A DNA stretch of 64,000 nucleotides from Cryptomeria japonica (lineage: Eukaryota > Streptophyta > Pinopsida > Cupressales > Cupressaceae). The position numbers and the translations under genes are program-made. Positions within the stretch are counted from its first letter, which is position 1. Every line of letters begins with the position of its first letter. Positions 34,419-45,141 of the stretch are shown here, piece after piece. Location of the stretch: positions 779,686,119 through 779,750,118 of the forward strand of contig NC_081414.1 in NCBI RefSeq assembly GCF_030272615.1, given 5' to 3'. Below the pieces are notes generated by a model. That model had not been told where the DNA came from, made no database searches, and saw only the letters and a list, made by a program, of their open reading frames with translations.

Positions 34419-37400
34419 ATGTCTTCTAACTATTATAGGAAGGACAGTCCGAAACTTGATGGAACTAACTATGGTATATGGAAGATCAAGATGAAGACAC
34501 ATCTGAATTGCATTGGAAAGGACATATGGGATGTTACAAAGAATGACTATGTTGGTCCTACTCAAGGTCAACCTAATCCACCAACCTTGGCTAAAGATGA
34601 GGAAAATGACTGCAAAGAAAGAGAAGCACTTTTGAGCGCATTATCAGATCAACAAATCATGGGATTATCAGATAGATCTACTACTAAAGCTATTTGGGAC
34701 AAGTTGGAAACATTGAATGAAGGTGATACCATAGTCAAAATTGCAAAACTAGAATGCTTCTGGGTCAGGTATGAAAATCTGAAAATGGAAGAATATGAAA
34801 GGATTTTTGCTTTTATGTAAAGAGTTAATGAAATTATTTTGGGTATACAATGCTGTGGAAGATCCTCAAGTGAAAATGAAATTGTTTCTAAAGTTTTATG
34901 AGCATTGCCACCAGCATATAAAATGAAAGTCACTGCTATAAATGAATTGAGAACAATGCCTAATGCATCAGTATCTAGAAACACTTTGGTTGGAAAACTT
35001 TTAGCTTTTGAATTTGAGGAATTTGATCATGTTGCTACAATTAAGATAGATTTGGCTTTCAAGGCATCTTCATCATCTGAAAAATATGATTGGAAAGCAC
35101 TCTATGCTAGAGAACTTGAAGAAATCAGAAGAGAGAATGAAGAACTTGAAGAGCTTGAAGCACTATTTGCAAGGAAAATGCCTAAAGGTCTGGTTGGAAG
35201 TAAGTATGAAGGTAAAGCACCATTTAAATGTTTTAACTGCAATAAAATTGGTCATATGGCATCTAGGTGTCCTGATAGACATGCAAGATTGAAAGAAGAA
35301 GCTAAAAGAACATACAAGTCTAACCCTGAATATCAGAGATAGAGATTTAAGAAGAATAGAGACAAATCATGTTATTATGTTGATGAAGGAGTTATTGATG
35401 AGGAACCGACAGACAATGGATGGGCTTTTGTTACTATAATAGAAGATCAACCGACAGCTACTGTTCAACAAGTAGAGTAGGCCCTGACAGCTAAAATTGA
35501 AGAAAAGGATGAATGAATTATTGATTCCAGATGTTCACATCATATGACTGGTGATAAGAGTAAATTCTTAACCTTTGAGGAATACAATGGAGGTCTAGTA
35601 AGGTTTGGGGATGATAAAGCTTGTTTTATCAAAGGAAAAGATGCTATATCTTTTGATGGTAAGCACAATACTGATAATGTTTACTATGTTGAAGTTTTGA
35701 AGCACAATCTTTTGAGTGTTGGTCAATTAGTTGAAAAAGGATTTCAATTACAATTCAAGAATGGTAAATACAAAATCATGAATAGAACTGGTTTGGAAAT
35801 TGCAACCAGTAATCAGACTAGAGGTAATATCTTTCATTTGAATAACAATGAGAAAGCATGTTTGATTGCACATATTGATGAAAGTTGGTTATGGCATAAG
35901 AGACTCTGTCATGTAAATTCTGATTGCATTATGAAAATTAGTACAACTAAGGCAGTAAGAGGTTTACCTAAGATTGTTAAACCTCACAATCCAGTATGTA
36001 AGGAATGTCAATTTGGAAAGCAAGTTAGAACAAATTTTAAGAGTATTCTTGAGAAATCCAATAATGTTCTTGACTTAATTCATATTGATTTATGTGGCCT
36101 AGCAAGAACTAGAAGTTTACAAGGAGATAGATATTTTATGCTAATCATTGATGACTATTCTAAAATGTGTTCAGATACTTTTCTCAGGGAGAAATCAAAA
36201 GCATTTGGGAAATTCAAACTATTCAAGGTCATGGTAGAGAATGAAACTGCTAAGAAAATCAAATGTTTGAGATTAGATCAAGGAGGTGAATTCACATCTA
36301 AGGAATTTAATACATTCTGTGAAGTGAATGGAATCAGAAGACAATTATTAGCACCTCGGACAACCCAGCAGAGTGGAGTTGTGGAAAGAAAGAACATAAC
36401 TATTTTGGATGCAGCTAGAAGCATGATATCTGAAGCAAACCTACCTCATATCTATTGGAGAGAAGCAGTCAATATAGCTGTTTATACATTCAACAGAGTT
36501 CACATCAAAGGTGAAACCGGTAAGACCCCTCATGAACTATGGTTTGGTAATAATCATACTCTTAAATATTTCAAAATATTTGGAAGTAAATGCTATATTA
36601 GAAGAGATGAGTATATTGGCAAATTTGATCCTAGAAGTAATGAAGGAATATTTCTTGGTTATTCATCTAAGAGAAAGACATACAGATGTTTTAATAAGAG
36701 ATTATAGAAAATTGTTGAGAGTGCAAATGTGAAGATTGATGAACAATTTAGAGATAATTCAAGATACATGGACTTTGAACCAGCAATAGAGATAATATCA
36801 AATGAACCTGCAATGAGTACAGTGGTACAGAATGTTGATCCAGTCACATCGGCATCATCTGAGAATTCTACAGTGAGTGACTAACAACAGCAAGTGAAAA
36901 CACCCCGGTATGTAAGATTGAATCATTCTAAAAATCAGATTATTGGGAACAAGTATCAAGGAGTTATGGCAAGAGGAAGACTAGTAAATGAAGAGGTATG
37001 TCTAATTTCTCAAATTGAACCTACATCTATTAATGAGGCATGCGAAGATAAACATCTGATTAAGGCTATGGAAGATGAATTGGAATAAATTGAAAAGAAT
37101 AACACAGGGGCATTGGTACCCTGGCATAAAGACAAAAATGTAATTGGAACTAAATGGGTATTCAGAAATAAAATCAATGAAGATGCTAAGGTAATCAGAA
37201 ATAAAGCAATATTAGTGTGTAAGGGATATTCTTAAAAGAAGAGAATTGATTATAATGAAACCTTTGCACCGGTAGCTAGAATTGAGGCAGTCAGACTACT
37301 CTTGGCTTTTGCAGCACACAAGAACTATCAAGTATATCAAATGGATGTTAAATGTGCATTTCTGAATGGTGATCTTGAAGAGGAAGTTTACATTGAACAA

Positions 37401-38550
37401 CCTAATGGATTTTATTTGACAGATGACAAAGATATGGTTTGTAGGTTAAGGAAAGCTTTATATGCACTAAAGCAAGCTCCTAGAGCTTGGTATGCTAGAT
37501 TGGACAAATATCTCTTGAAGATTGGTTTCACTAAAGGTAATACTGACAATAATCTATATTACAAAGTTACTAATGATGACATCTTGGTTATTAAAGTTTT
37601 TGTTGATGATATCATTTTTGGAGGAGAAGATGGATTGTGTAAAGACTTTTCTAATAAGATGCAGGAAGAATTTGAAATGTCTATGATTGGAGATAAAATT
37701 ATTTTTAGGATTGTAGATTTTACAGACTGATAAAGGTATATTCATTAGTCAATCAATGTACTTGAAGAAATTACTTAAGAATTTTGGCATGAAAAACTCT
37801 AAATTGGTAAGTACACCTATGACTACAACTGATAAACTATCCTTGAAGGATAAATCAGCACCTGTTAATCTGATAAGATACAAATCTATGATAGGAGGTT
37901 TACTATATTTGACACAAACATGACTTGATATTATGAATGTAGTATGTATTGTTTCAAGATTTCAGAGTAATCCTAAAAAAAATCATGAATCAACAGTGAA
38001 AACGATTTTCCGGTATCTACAAGGCACAACAAATCTTGGTTTATGGTATCCTAAAGATGAAAATTTTGATTTATGTGCATACACAAATGCAAATTGGACA
38101 AGAGATGTAGATGACAGAAAAAGCACCACTGGTGGAGCATTCCTTCTTGGTAGCAGATTAATCTCTGGGTTGAGCAAGAAACAAAGTTGTACATCACTAT
38201 CAATAGCAAAATCAAAATATGTTGCAGTAGCAACTAATTGTACACAGGTATTATGGATTAAGCAAATGTTGAAGGACATAAAGGTAAAATGCAAAGAACC
38301 TATAACCATTTACTGTGATAATATGGCAGCAATTGATATATTTAAGAATCCGGTATTTCAGTCTAAAACTAAACATGTTTCAATCAAATTCAATTTTCTA
38401 AAAGAGAATGTTGAAGAAAAAGAAGTGAAATTGGTTTATGTGAATACTAAAGAGAAGATTGCAGATATTTTTACCAAGCCTTTGCCTAAGGAGATTTTTG
38501 AATATCTCAGAGATCAGCTTGGAGTTATACCCTCACCGGTAGAGACTTAG
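34419..38550 (+). pseudogene. gag-pol: Copia B gag-pol polyprotein, nearly intact frame
   Basis: Start ATG 34419 (MSSNYYRKDSPKLDGTNYG). Gag core: to about 35170. CCHC knuckle intact at 35229-35270 (CFNCNKIGHMASRC). Protease: 35523-35546, reading DSRCSHHM instead of DSGCSHHM, so the catalytic Gly is lost. Gag-pre-integrase: about 35860-35920. Integrase: 35980-36700, with CKECQFGKQ, LRLDQGGEFTS and GVVERKN visible. RT: 36990-37900, FVDD near 37599-37610. RNase H: about 38050-38500 (YCDNMAAID near 38311). Frame 34419-37700 is constant; a shift near 37690-37710 moves the end to another frame, which closes with VET at 38550. Several in-frame stops sit where relatives have Gln, Arg or Trp. Confidence 0.95.
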
Positions 38551-38922
38551 ACAGTCGATGCTTGGCATCAAACTGACAGAATTAACAGACAAATATTTTT
38601 CTGGCTTTGATGAGGAGAGCTACTTCTCAGGGGGAGTAGTTGGATAAATTGATAAGTTGGTATTTTGTAATAAGTTCTATGAACTGATTGTATATAGTTT
38701 TTGTATTTGCTTTGGCATTTGATGTCAAAAGGGGAGAGATATCTATGGAAAAACACATTATCTTTGGGGAGAGATTATTCCTAGGGGGAGAGATATTATG
38801 TATTTTGATTTTTGGTTAATGATCTCTTTGGGAGATTGTTGGTTTTCAGTTTTTGGCATTTCTGCTTTGGAACTTAGATGGTTTTTCCATCTTCTGTTGC
38901 CATTAATGCCAAAGGGGGAGAT
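38551..38922 (+). repeat. 3' untranslated region with polypurine-tract array (Copia B)
   Basis: Purine runs occur at about 38629, 38727, 38766, 38783 and 38911. Some follow a TTGGCATTTGATGTCAAA-type unit. The last (AAAGGGGGAG) lies two bases before the 3' LTR. Confidence 0.8.
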
Positions 38923-39973
38923 TGTTGATATTTTGAATGTATTGCATTGGTTTTGTCATTGATGTCAACACTTGTCAACACTTATCAACACTTGGAGATC
39001 TTTGGTTATGTTCACTGGCATGATTCAATGACTTATGTACAGTCACTGGTATCTGGTTCACCGACAGGTTATATTGTTCACCAACACTTGGAATGACTTG
39101 GAGACTAATTGGTTATGTGGAAGACATTGTTTGGACACTTGGTTTTAGCAATTTGATTATTGATTTAATCAGGTTTTCATATTTGTTGTTACCGGAAAAT
39201 AGGTATAGGTTATGGACCGGCATGCATTATCAACAGGACATGTTATGGAGATGATTTGTTATTATTGTAAATGTATTGAGTCAACATCATGCATCACATA
39301 TTAATTCATTTGTAATTGATTTAGTTCTAATATTATTTGTAAGCCGACCTACACATTTGGTCTTAGGCTTTGGTATATATGTAAGATCTCATTTGTGAGA
39401 TTGAATGAAAAATGTAAGAAATAGGATTGTAATAAGGTATATGTGAATATAAGAAGAGCTATACACGCAGACATCATTTGAAGATTCAAGGAAGGTTTTG
39501 AGAAGACAAGCAAAGCTTAATTGGTACTAAATCTAGCATATGAAGATGCTATTTTGAGCAGTACATTACCATTGGATTTAACCATCCAATTGTAGTCAGT
39601 GTGACTCCCATTTTGTGATTGAGCAGTGAGCTCTAGGCAGTTGGCCTTTCTGCATGTGTAGACTCCATATTGCACACACATACTATCTGCAGTAGTATCA
39701 TCTAATTGTGGGTAAGGTTTCCCATTATGGGTTTTCCCCTTACAATGTTTCCACATACAAATAACTATGTTATGTATTGCACGTATGCTATTTGTATTTT
39801 TGTTTCATGCATTAAACTTTATCAGTATTGCAATTAACTGTTAAATTGTCTACCGGCATTAAAGTTTGGTTTACCGGTATTATGCACTAAGTTTGGTTAA
39901 GTTATATTTGGGATAAAATTAATAGACAACTGATCCACCCCCCCCACCCCTTAGTTGCCTTCGAGACCTAACA
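38923..39973 (+). repeat. 3' LTR of Copia B
   Basis: 1051 bp, starts TGTTGATATTTTGAATG and ends GACCTAACA; followed by ATGAA. Confidence 0.93.
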
Positions 39974-39978
39974 ATGAA

Positions 39979-40547
39979 CATGTTAGTCTAGGATCACTTT
40001 TTCTATATTAAAGATTCATAAGGCCAATATCAAACCATCATACTAAACAAATCCAGCAATATATGATGATTATATAGATGAAAGAAATCATTAAAAATTA
40101 GATACAATATATATGAATGCATATACTACTATTCCATCAAAAATCAATCTAGCAATCAAGCCTTATGTTTTTTATTTGAAAGAAAAAAGAAAACAAATAT
40201 GGGAACCTTACAAATGATGTATTAAAGAACAATAAAATCAAAGGTTGTCAATATTAAAAGTAAATTAAATCATTTGAAAATAAAGGGACTGGATAGCATG
40301 AATGAGCACATTGTAAAATTGAGGAATTTGAGAAATTAGCTTACAATGATAAATGTGGGATATGAAGCCTTAAATTTTATATTTTTTTGTTGAGCCTCAT
40401 GGATTAGTATTATAATTCCATATGTATGTTAGAGATAGCTAGAAAATTTAATAATATCAAATTAAAAGAAATATATAGGGTTTGTTGAATGAAGAGGATG
40501 GGCTTAAAATTTTCATACGTGAACCTAACGAGAGTTCTCAAGAATTT
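39979..40547. other. Unassigned AT-rich sequence between elements
   Basis: No supported coding sequence or repeat partner. Confidence 0.5.
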
Positions 40548-40552
40548 ATAAC

Positions 40553-41397
40553 TGTTAGATGCAATGACAGTCCCAAAGACACTGAGAAGGGGTGGGGGAG
40601 GGGGGGGGTGAATCAGTGTCTAACCGGTTAATGGAATATTTGAACTTATTTATAAATTTGCAACTCAAATTAATGTATCGGTAAACAAGTAATATTGCAG
40701 CAAATAGAAATAACAAAAACAACATAAATTCACACCATAACACAAAATATTTTGGTGAGGAAACCCGGTGTGGGAAAAACCTCAATGGGATTTGTGACCC
40801 ACAATATTTACTCATTGGCCAATATGAATAAATATTACTTACAATAGGGGCCTGCACATGCAGGAAGGCCAACAACCTAGAGCTCGCTGCTCAATAGAAG
40901 AGTCTCACATACTACAAAATGGATAATTAAATCCAATACAATGTACTGCTCAAAATAGCATCTGCAATGCTTGATTTAGTACCGGTTTAAGCTCTATTAG
41001 AAACCTTAACCAAAAACCTTGCCGGTGAATGATATTCACTTACATAACCTATCTTCCTTATAACAAAATCCTTTTGCTATCTTCAACATAATATTCTTCT
41101 ATACCATGCTACTACAAAAAATGACTTATTAGATCTCATACAATATATCATGTCGACTTACAAATAATTAATTACATTTACAATATAATTCACATAAACA
41201 AAACTTTGTCTTATGTCGGCCTAAGTGTCAGTATACTTTATTGTCGATGTAATCTGGATGCTGATGAGTAAACTTTTTGTGCCTGTCGGTGCTAGTAAAT
41301 GATGTTTGCATTGTTGGTGAACATGTAGAAACCTGTTACCAGTTGGTTGGAATCAATGACAACATCAAACATTCTCATCGAGTGTAGAATGCCAACA
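40553..41397 (-). repeat. 3' LTR of the RT-less Copia-type element
   Basis: Direct repeat of 52183-53007. Plus-strand ends are TGTTAGATGCAATGAC and GAATGCCAACA. Confidence 0.9.
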
Positions 41398-41560
41398 ATC
41401 TCCCCCTTTGGCATTGATGGCAACAATCATGAGAAAAATCCAAAACTGTTATCCAAAAATAAAATCCAGAAGAAGTGTGCTCCCCCTGAGCAAGTGATCT
41501 CTTATGTGCATTATTTTTTCTCCATACTACTCCCCCTTTGACATCAATGGAAAAGCATGT
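41398..41560 (-). other. Polypurine-tract array of the RT-less element
   Basis: The plus strand shows CTCCCCCTTTGGCATTGATG next to the LTR (about 41400) and two more C-rich runs near 41481 and 41530. Their complements are the same GGGGGAG units seen at the 3' ends of Copia A and B. Confidence 0.75.
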
Positions 41561-41867
41561 AAAAAAGAATCAAAGATTACAAAAATGCTACCCTATGGCC
41601 TATAACCGGTTGCTTACAAATGGAAATTTTTTGCCAAAATTAGATTCAGGTTTTGCATGAATTTATTATTGTCAAAAATAATGATTTTTGTCTGCTAGAT
41701 CATGCCGGTCAGATAGTGCATCTGTTGCTCCAATGATCGTTCTCCTTGAATTGTTGCCTTTGATAGCATAACTCACCAAGTAATAATATTGTCCAATCTT
41801 GGACCAAGTTTGCTTTTTAGTTCTTGGGCCTTTAACCTTATCCTTTCTTTTTGTTTCTCAAGTTTCT

Positions 41868-42695
41868 CTACTTTTCTTCATAAACTGCCATTTCTTGTTC
41901 AAAAATTGAGGTAAGTCCCGAAGAACCTATCATATTATCCACAATTTCATCTATCTCCTTCTGTGTCTTCTTAATTTCCTCATCAATATCTTCAATTAGG
42001 TGGTGAGGCTTGCAAGCTTCTCTATACAACTCCTTATATTCCAAAATTGTTGAGTTAAGTACTGGTAATAGTGAATCCATGTGCTTAGTACAGTCTTTGA
42101 AAGTTTTCTCAAATAATTCACCTTTCTCTTTATCTACTCTTTCCTTTATAGTTTCCTCATTTACCTTATCTATGGTTAGAACATTTTCAACAATAAATTT
42201 GGACAATGCGTTCAATTTACCTAAAGAATCATCAATGTGATCTATCTTACAGGTTGGTGCAATCATCTTCAAAATAGGTAATGTGTCATAAATAGCCTTA
42301 AATGCTAAGGCATTGTAATCTATTATCCTCTTAATTGAATCCAAAAGAACATCTGTTACATTAGTGGGTCTGAATTTTGCAGTGGATGTGCTTAGTTTTT
42401 CAATAGATTTCCTTTCAATAGATACTTGCCCAATTGCCTTAACTATTTATTCCTCGTTTCCATCAATTGCTTCCTCTTTATTTACATTTTATGTCAGTTT
42501 CTTTGTGTGTTTTATTACCTCTACTTCTTTTGGTTTTTTAGTCTGTGTAAGTACCTCTGCATCTGTCAGTTTCTTTATCTCTAGTTTCTCAATATTAGTT
42601 ACCTTAGCCTCTGCTGGTATTTCAATGTTCTGAGAGTCAACAGTGTGTGTCGGTGACTCAGAGATCTCATTGTTCTTAGCATCAATTGTCTTAAC
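41868..42695 (-). pseudogene. Unrecognised long protein of RT-less element, C-terminal part
   Basis: Minus-strand frame downstream of the inserted Gypsy element. From 42695 it reads a Lys/Glu/Thr-rich segment (EIPAEAKVTNIEKLEIKKLT, about 42625-42570), with a stop near 42487. It then continues to the region beginning MDSIKRIIDYNALAFKAIYD (42344). The last 150 residues are rich in charged heptads (IEDIDEEIKKTQKEIDEIVD, about 41996-41937) and should form a coiled coil. It ends at TAG 41868. It continues the frame that starts at 50829, before the insertion. No catalytic motif is seen. A structural or capsid-like role is possible but unproven. Confidence 0.55.
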
Positions 42696-42700
42696 CTTTG
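42696..42700. other. Target-site duplication CTTTG (left)
   Basis: Identical to 48502-48506 on the far side of the inserted element. Confidence 0.88.
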
Positions 42701-43958
42701 TGTAGCATCCTAAAATTGTGACACTTGCAATTTCGACTGCATTTGAGTCTTCACGATGGCGACGCAACACTAAACCTGAATGGAGACCCCGAAACTTGTC
42801 CACGACATCAAAAACTACATTTTTCCAGCACCCTGGCCTGATCCTCCTTGCACCTTGCTGTCTCGGGAGGTGGGACCATGGCGCCCAGTGCCCTGGTCCT
42901 TCAGGACTACGGCGCCTAGCGCCCTGGTCCCCCAGGTCCATGGCGCCCAGCACCCTGGTCCCTGGCCCTATTTTGGGCCCGGTCTCCTATGGGACTTCGG
43001 GCCTTTTTGTTTGTAAATTGGAAAATAACATTTCCTAGTCAGCCTAAGGTCGAGAAAATCAATCTATTAACCCTAATTGGCAAGTATATAAACTACATTT
43101 CCTCTCTCAAAAAGGGGGGAGGACATATGAGGAAAAAAGGCGGAAACGATATTCAAACATTCAAGCATTCCTTCAAGCAATTGATCATTCTAAGTCTCCA
43201 TTCAAGGCTAGGTGTTGCATTCAAGACAAGGATTCAACCATTGAAGAGGAGATCACATGCTACAACATACAACATACAACAAACAACAACATCTATACCT
43301 TCGCATATAAGGATACAAACATCCTTACAACAAGGTACTAGTACTTGTTTTACATTACAGTCATTTACATTTACAGCATTTCTCATTTCTTGGTTAATTC
43401 CAAAACTGGGGTTTGACCTAAGGGCAAACCCCTAATCCCTAACCCCCCAATCGTCTTCGCTTTTCTGTGTGTAGGTTGCAGGTATGCGGCTGAAATTGAA
43501 GATCTGGAATCCTTGTGCAGAGATGAACAGATCCCCCTTCGTTTTGCGGATTTTTCGGAGGACCGTGTGCACGCCGGGCACCATCGTCCCGTCAACTTTT
43601 GCTCAAATTTGCAGGACAGCACCGTCTCGACATTTAACTGCTAATTCCAGGTCCGCAGCTTCATATCATATCCCTATCTCTATTTATAAGTGAATCTTTC
43701 TTGCTTCTACATGCATTCCTAGTTCAATCTTTCTATCTACATTTCTTTACAAAAGAGGGTATCCTGGCTATCACAACCCTTGAAACTCATATAGAATCCA
43801 ATCTTGCATTGCGTGGGATTGGATCTTGTGGGTTTAAACCCCTCTTTTGAATGTAAAGTCCCTCCTAAGTGAAAACCATCAACCCTAGTGACTCTCCCTT
43901 CTCTCTCCTCGGAGTTGGGGAGGGGAGAACGACTAGGGTTCGATTTTTCCGCTTTACA
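42701..43958 (+). repeat. Left LTR of Tat-like element
   Basis: Begins TGTAGCATCC and ends CTTTACA just before the primer-binding-like site. The U3 carries GC-rich repeats (GGCGCCCAGCGCCCTGGTCC type, about 42882-42965). TATATAA at about 43085-43091 is a probable TATA box. No direct second LTR exists in the window, so the right edge is inferred from the CA end and the primer site. Confidence 0.7.
43085..43091 (+). promoter_or_regulatory. Probable TATA box in Tat-like LTR
   Basis: TATATAA in an otherwise mixed sequence, about 385 bp into the LTR and upstream of the gag frame in the same orientation. Confidence 0.45.
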
Positions 43959-43961
43959 TTT

Positions 43962-43980
43962 TGGTGAACCCGACGTGAAC
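43962..43980 (+). other. Primer-binding-like site of Tat-like element
   Basis: TGGTGAACCCGACGTGAAC starts 3 bases after the LTR end. The TGG start and position fit a tRNA primer site. I cannot name the tRNA with confidence. Confidence 0.5.
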
Positions 43981-44299
43981 ATCCTTTCTGATTATTCATA
44001 GTTAGATCTGAAAATTTGCTTCCTTAATTACATTTCCATGTTTGATCTTTTGCAAATTTTAGAGGTTGATTGCATAAAAAACCCTATAATTTTCTTTTTA
44101 GTAATTAAACTTGTGAAATGTTTAATTGTTAATGCTTGTTTCAGATCTACCCTTCTATTGCAAATTGTCAATTCATATTTGTGCTTTAATTCTGAAAATT
44201 AAGTGGTTAAGTGTCAAAACCCTAATTTTTAGAACCCTCTTGATTCAACCTTTGACTGATAATTTCACTAATCAAAACACTTCCAAATTGGCTGTAATT

Positions 44300-45045
44300 T
44301 TGGATTCCGCAATAAAATCATAATATCTTTCATCCCTGAAAATTTGGAAAAAAGTTGCGAGGACCGTGTGCACCCCGAGCGCCATCGTCCCCGACATTTT
44401 TTTCGAAATTTCGGGAGTTAGATCTTACTGTATTTTTCTGTAAAAAATCCAGAATTTTGGCTGATTTTATCAATTTTAACACCTTCAAAATTACAGTCAA
44501 AGTTGATCTAGCGATTGCTTGGATTGAGGCTTCTAATCATTCAAAAATTGTTGAAATTGAAATTTGTGTCAAAATTGTGTTTCTTACTGTCCTAAATCTG
44601 AAAAGTGTGTTAGCATTCATTCAAAATTTCAGTGCTTTATTCAAATTTTTGCAGTTTATGACTTTTGAAATTAAGTGCTTAATTACAACAACTTGGATTT
44701 CCCCTTTCAAAATTGAATTTTGCGTGAAATTGAGTCAACTTTCAAATTTCAAAACTTGCATTGCTTTTGGTATTCCCTCTAAAATCATAAAATTCAAAAT
44801 TTTAGTTTCCCTCTCTTTTTCAAAATTCAAATTTTGCATTTTTCGACAATCTTGGTAGGGTTCAATTTTGAGATTGCAACTTTAATTTGGCTTATCTACA
44901 GATCGTAAAAACACTCATTTTTTTCAGGTTAGCTATAAAATCATCATAACTTTCATCCCTGCAAATTTCGAAAAAAGTTGCGAGGACCGTGTTCACCCCG
45001 AGCACCATGGTCCCGGACATTTTTTCCGAAATTTCGGGAGATTGT
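44300..45045 (+). repeat. Direct repeat in the leader of the Tat-like element
   Basis: About 100 bp containing GTTGCGAGGACCGTG and TTTCGGGAG occurs near 44320-44415 and again near 44940-45040. A related GAGGACCGTGTGCACGCC lies in the LTR near 43557. Confidence 0.75.
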
Positions 45046-45141
45046 CCTGATTGTATTTAACAGCTTAAATCTAGAAGATTGGCTGGTTTTACTGAAATTT
45101 GCTACCTCTAAAATTCAAAATCTTCTCTCTCTCTTTAGTGC

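Larger units (their letters stand above)
33311..39973 (+). mobile_element. Ty1/Copia retrotransposon B, best preserved element in the window
   Basis: 6663 bp with two LTRs of 1051 bp (33311-34361 and 38923-39973), a perfect ATGAA duplication, primer-binding site, one long gag-pol frame and polypurine tracts. In the first 250 bp the LTRs differ at about 18 positions, mostly transitions, so it is not recent. Its gag-pol protein closely resembles that of Copia A, but the LTRs of the two families differ outside a shared core. Confidence 0.95.

Noticed and set aside
42489-43038. Long frames on both strands over a GC-rich segment
   Set aside because: They read through the GGCGCC-rich U3 repeats; the same peptides appear inverted at 48189-48533 because the LTR end is inverted there.
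44355-44858. 167-codon plus-strand frame upstream of the Tat-like gag
   Set aside because: It overlaps the non-coding leader repeats, is Phe/Lys/Ile-rich from AT-rich DNA and has no domain.
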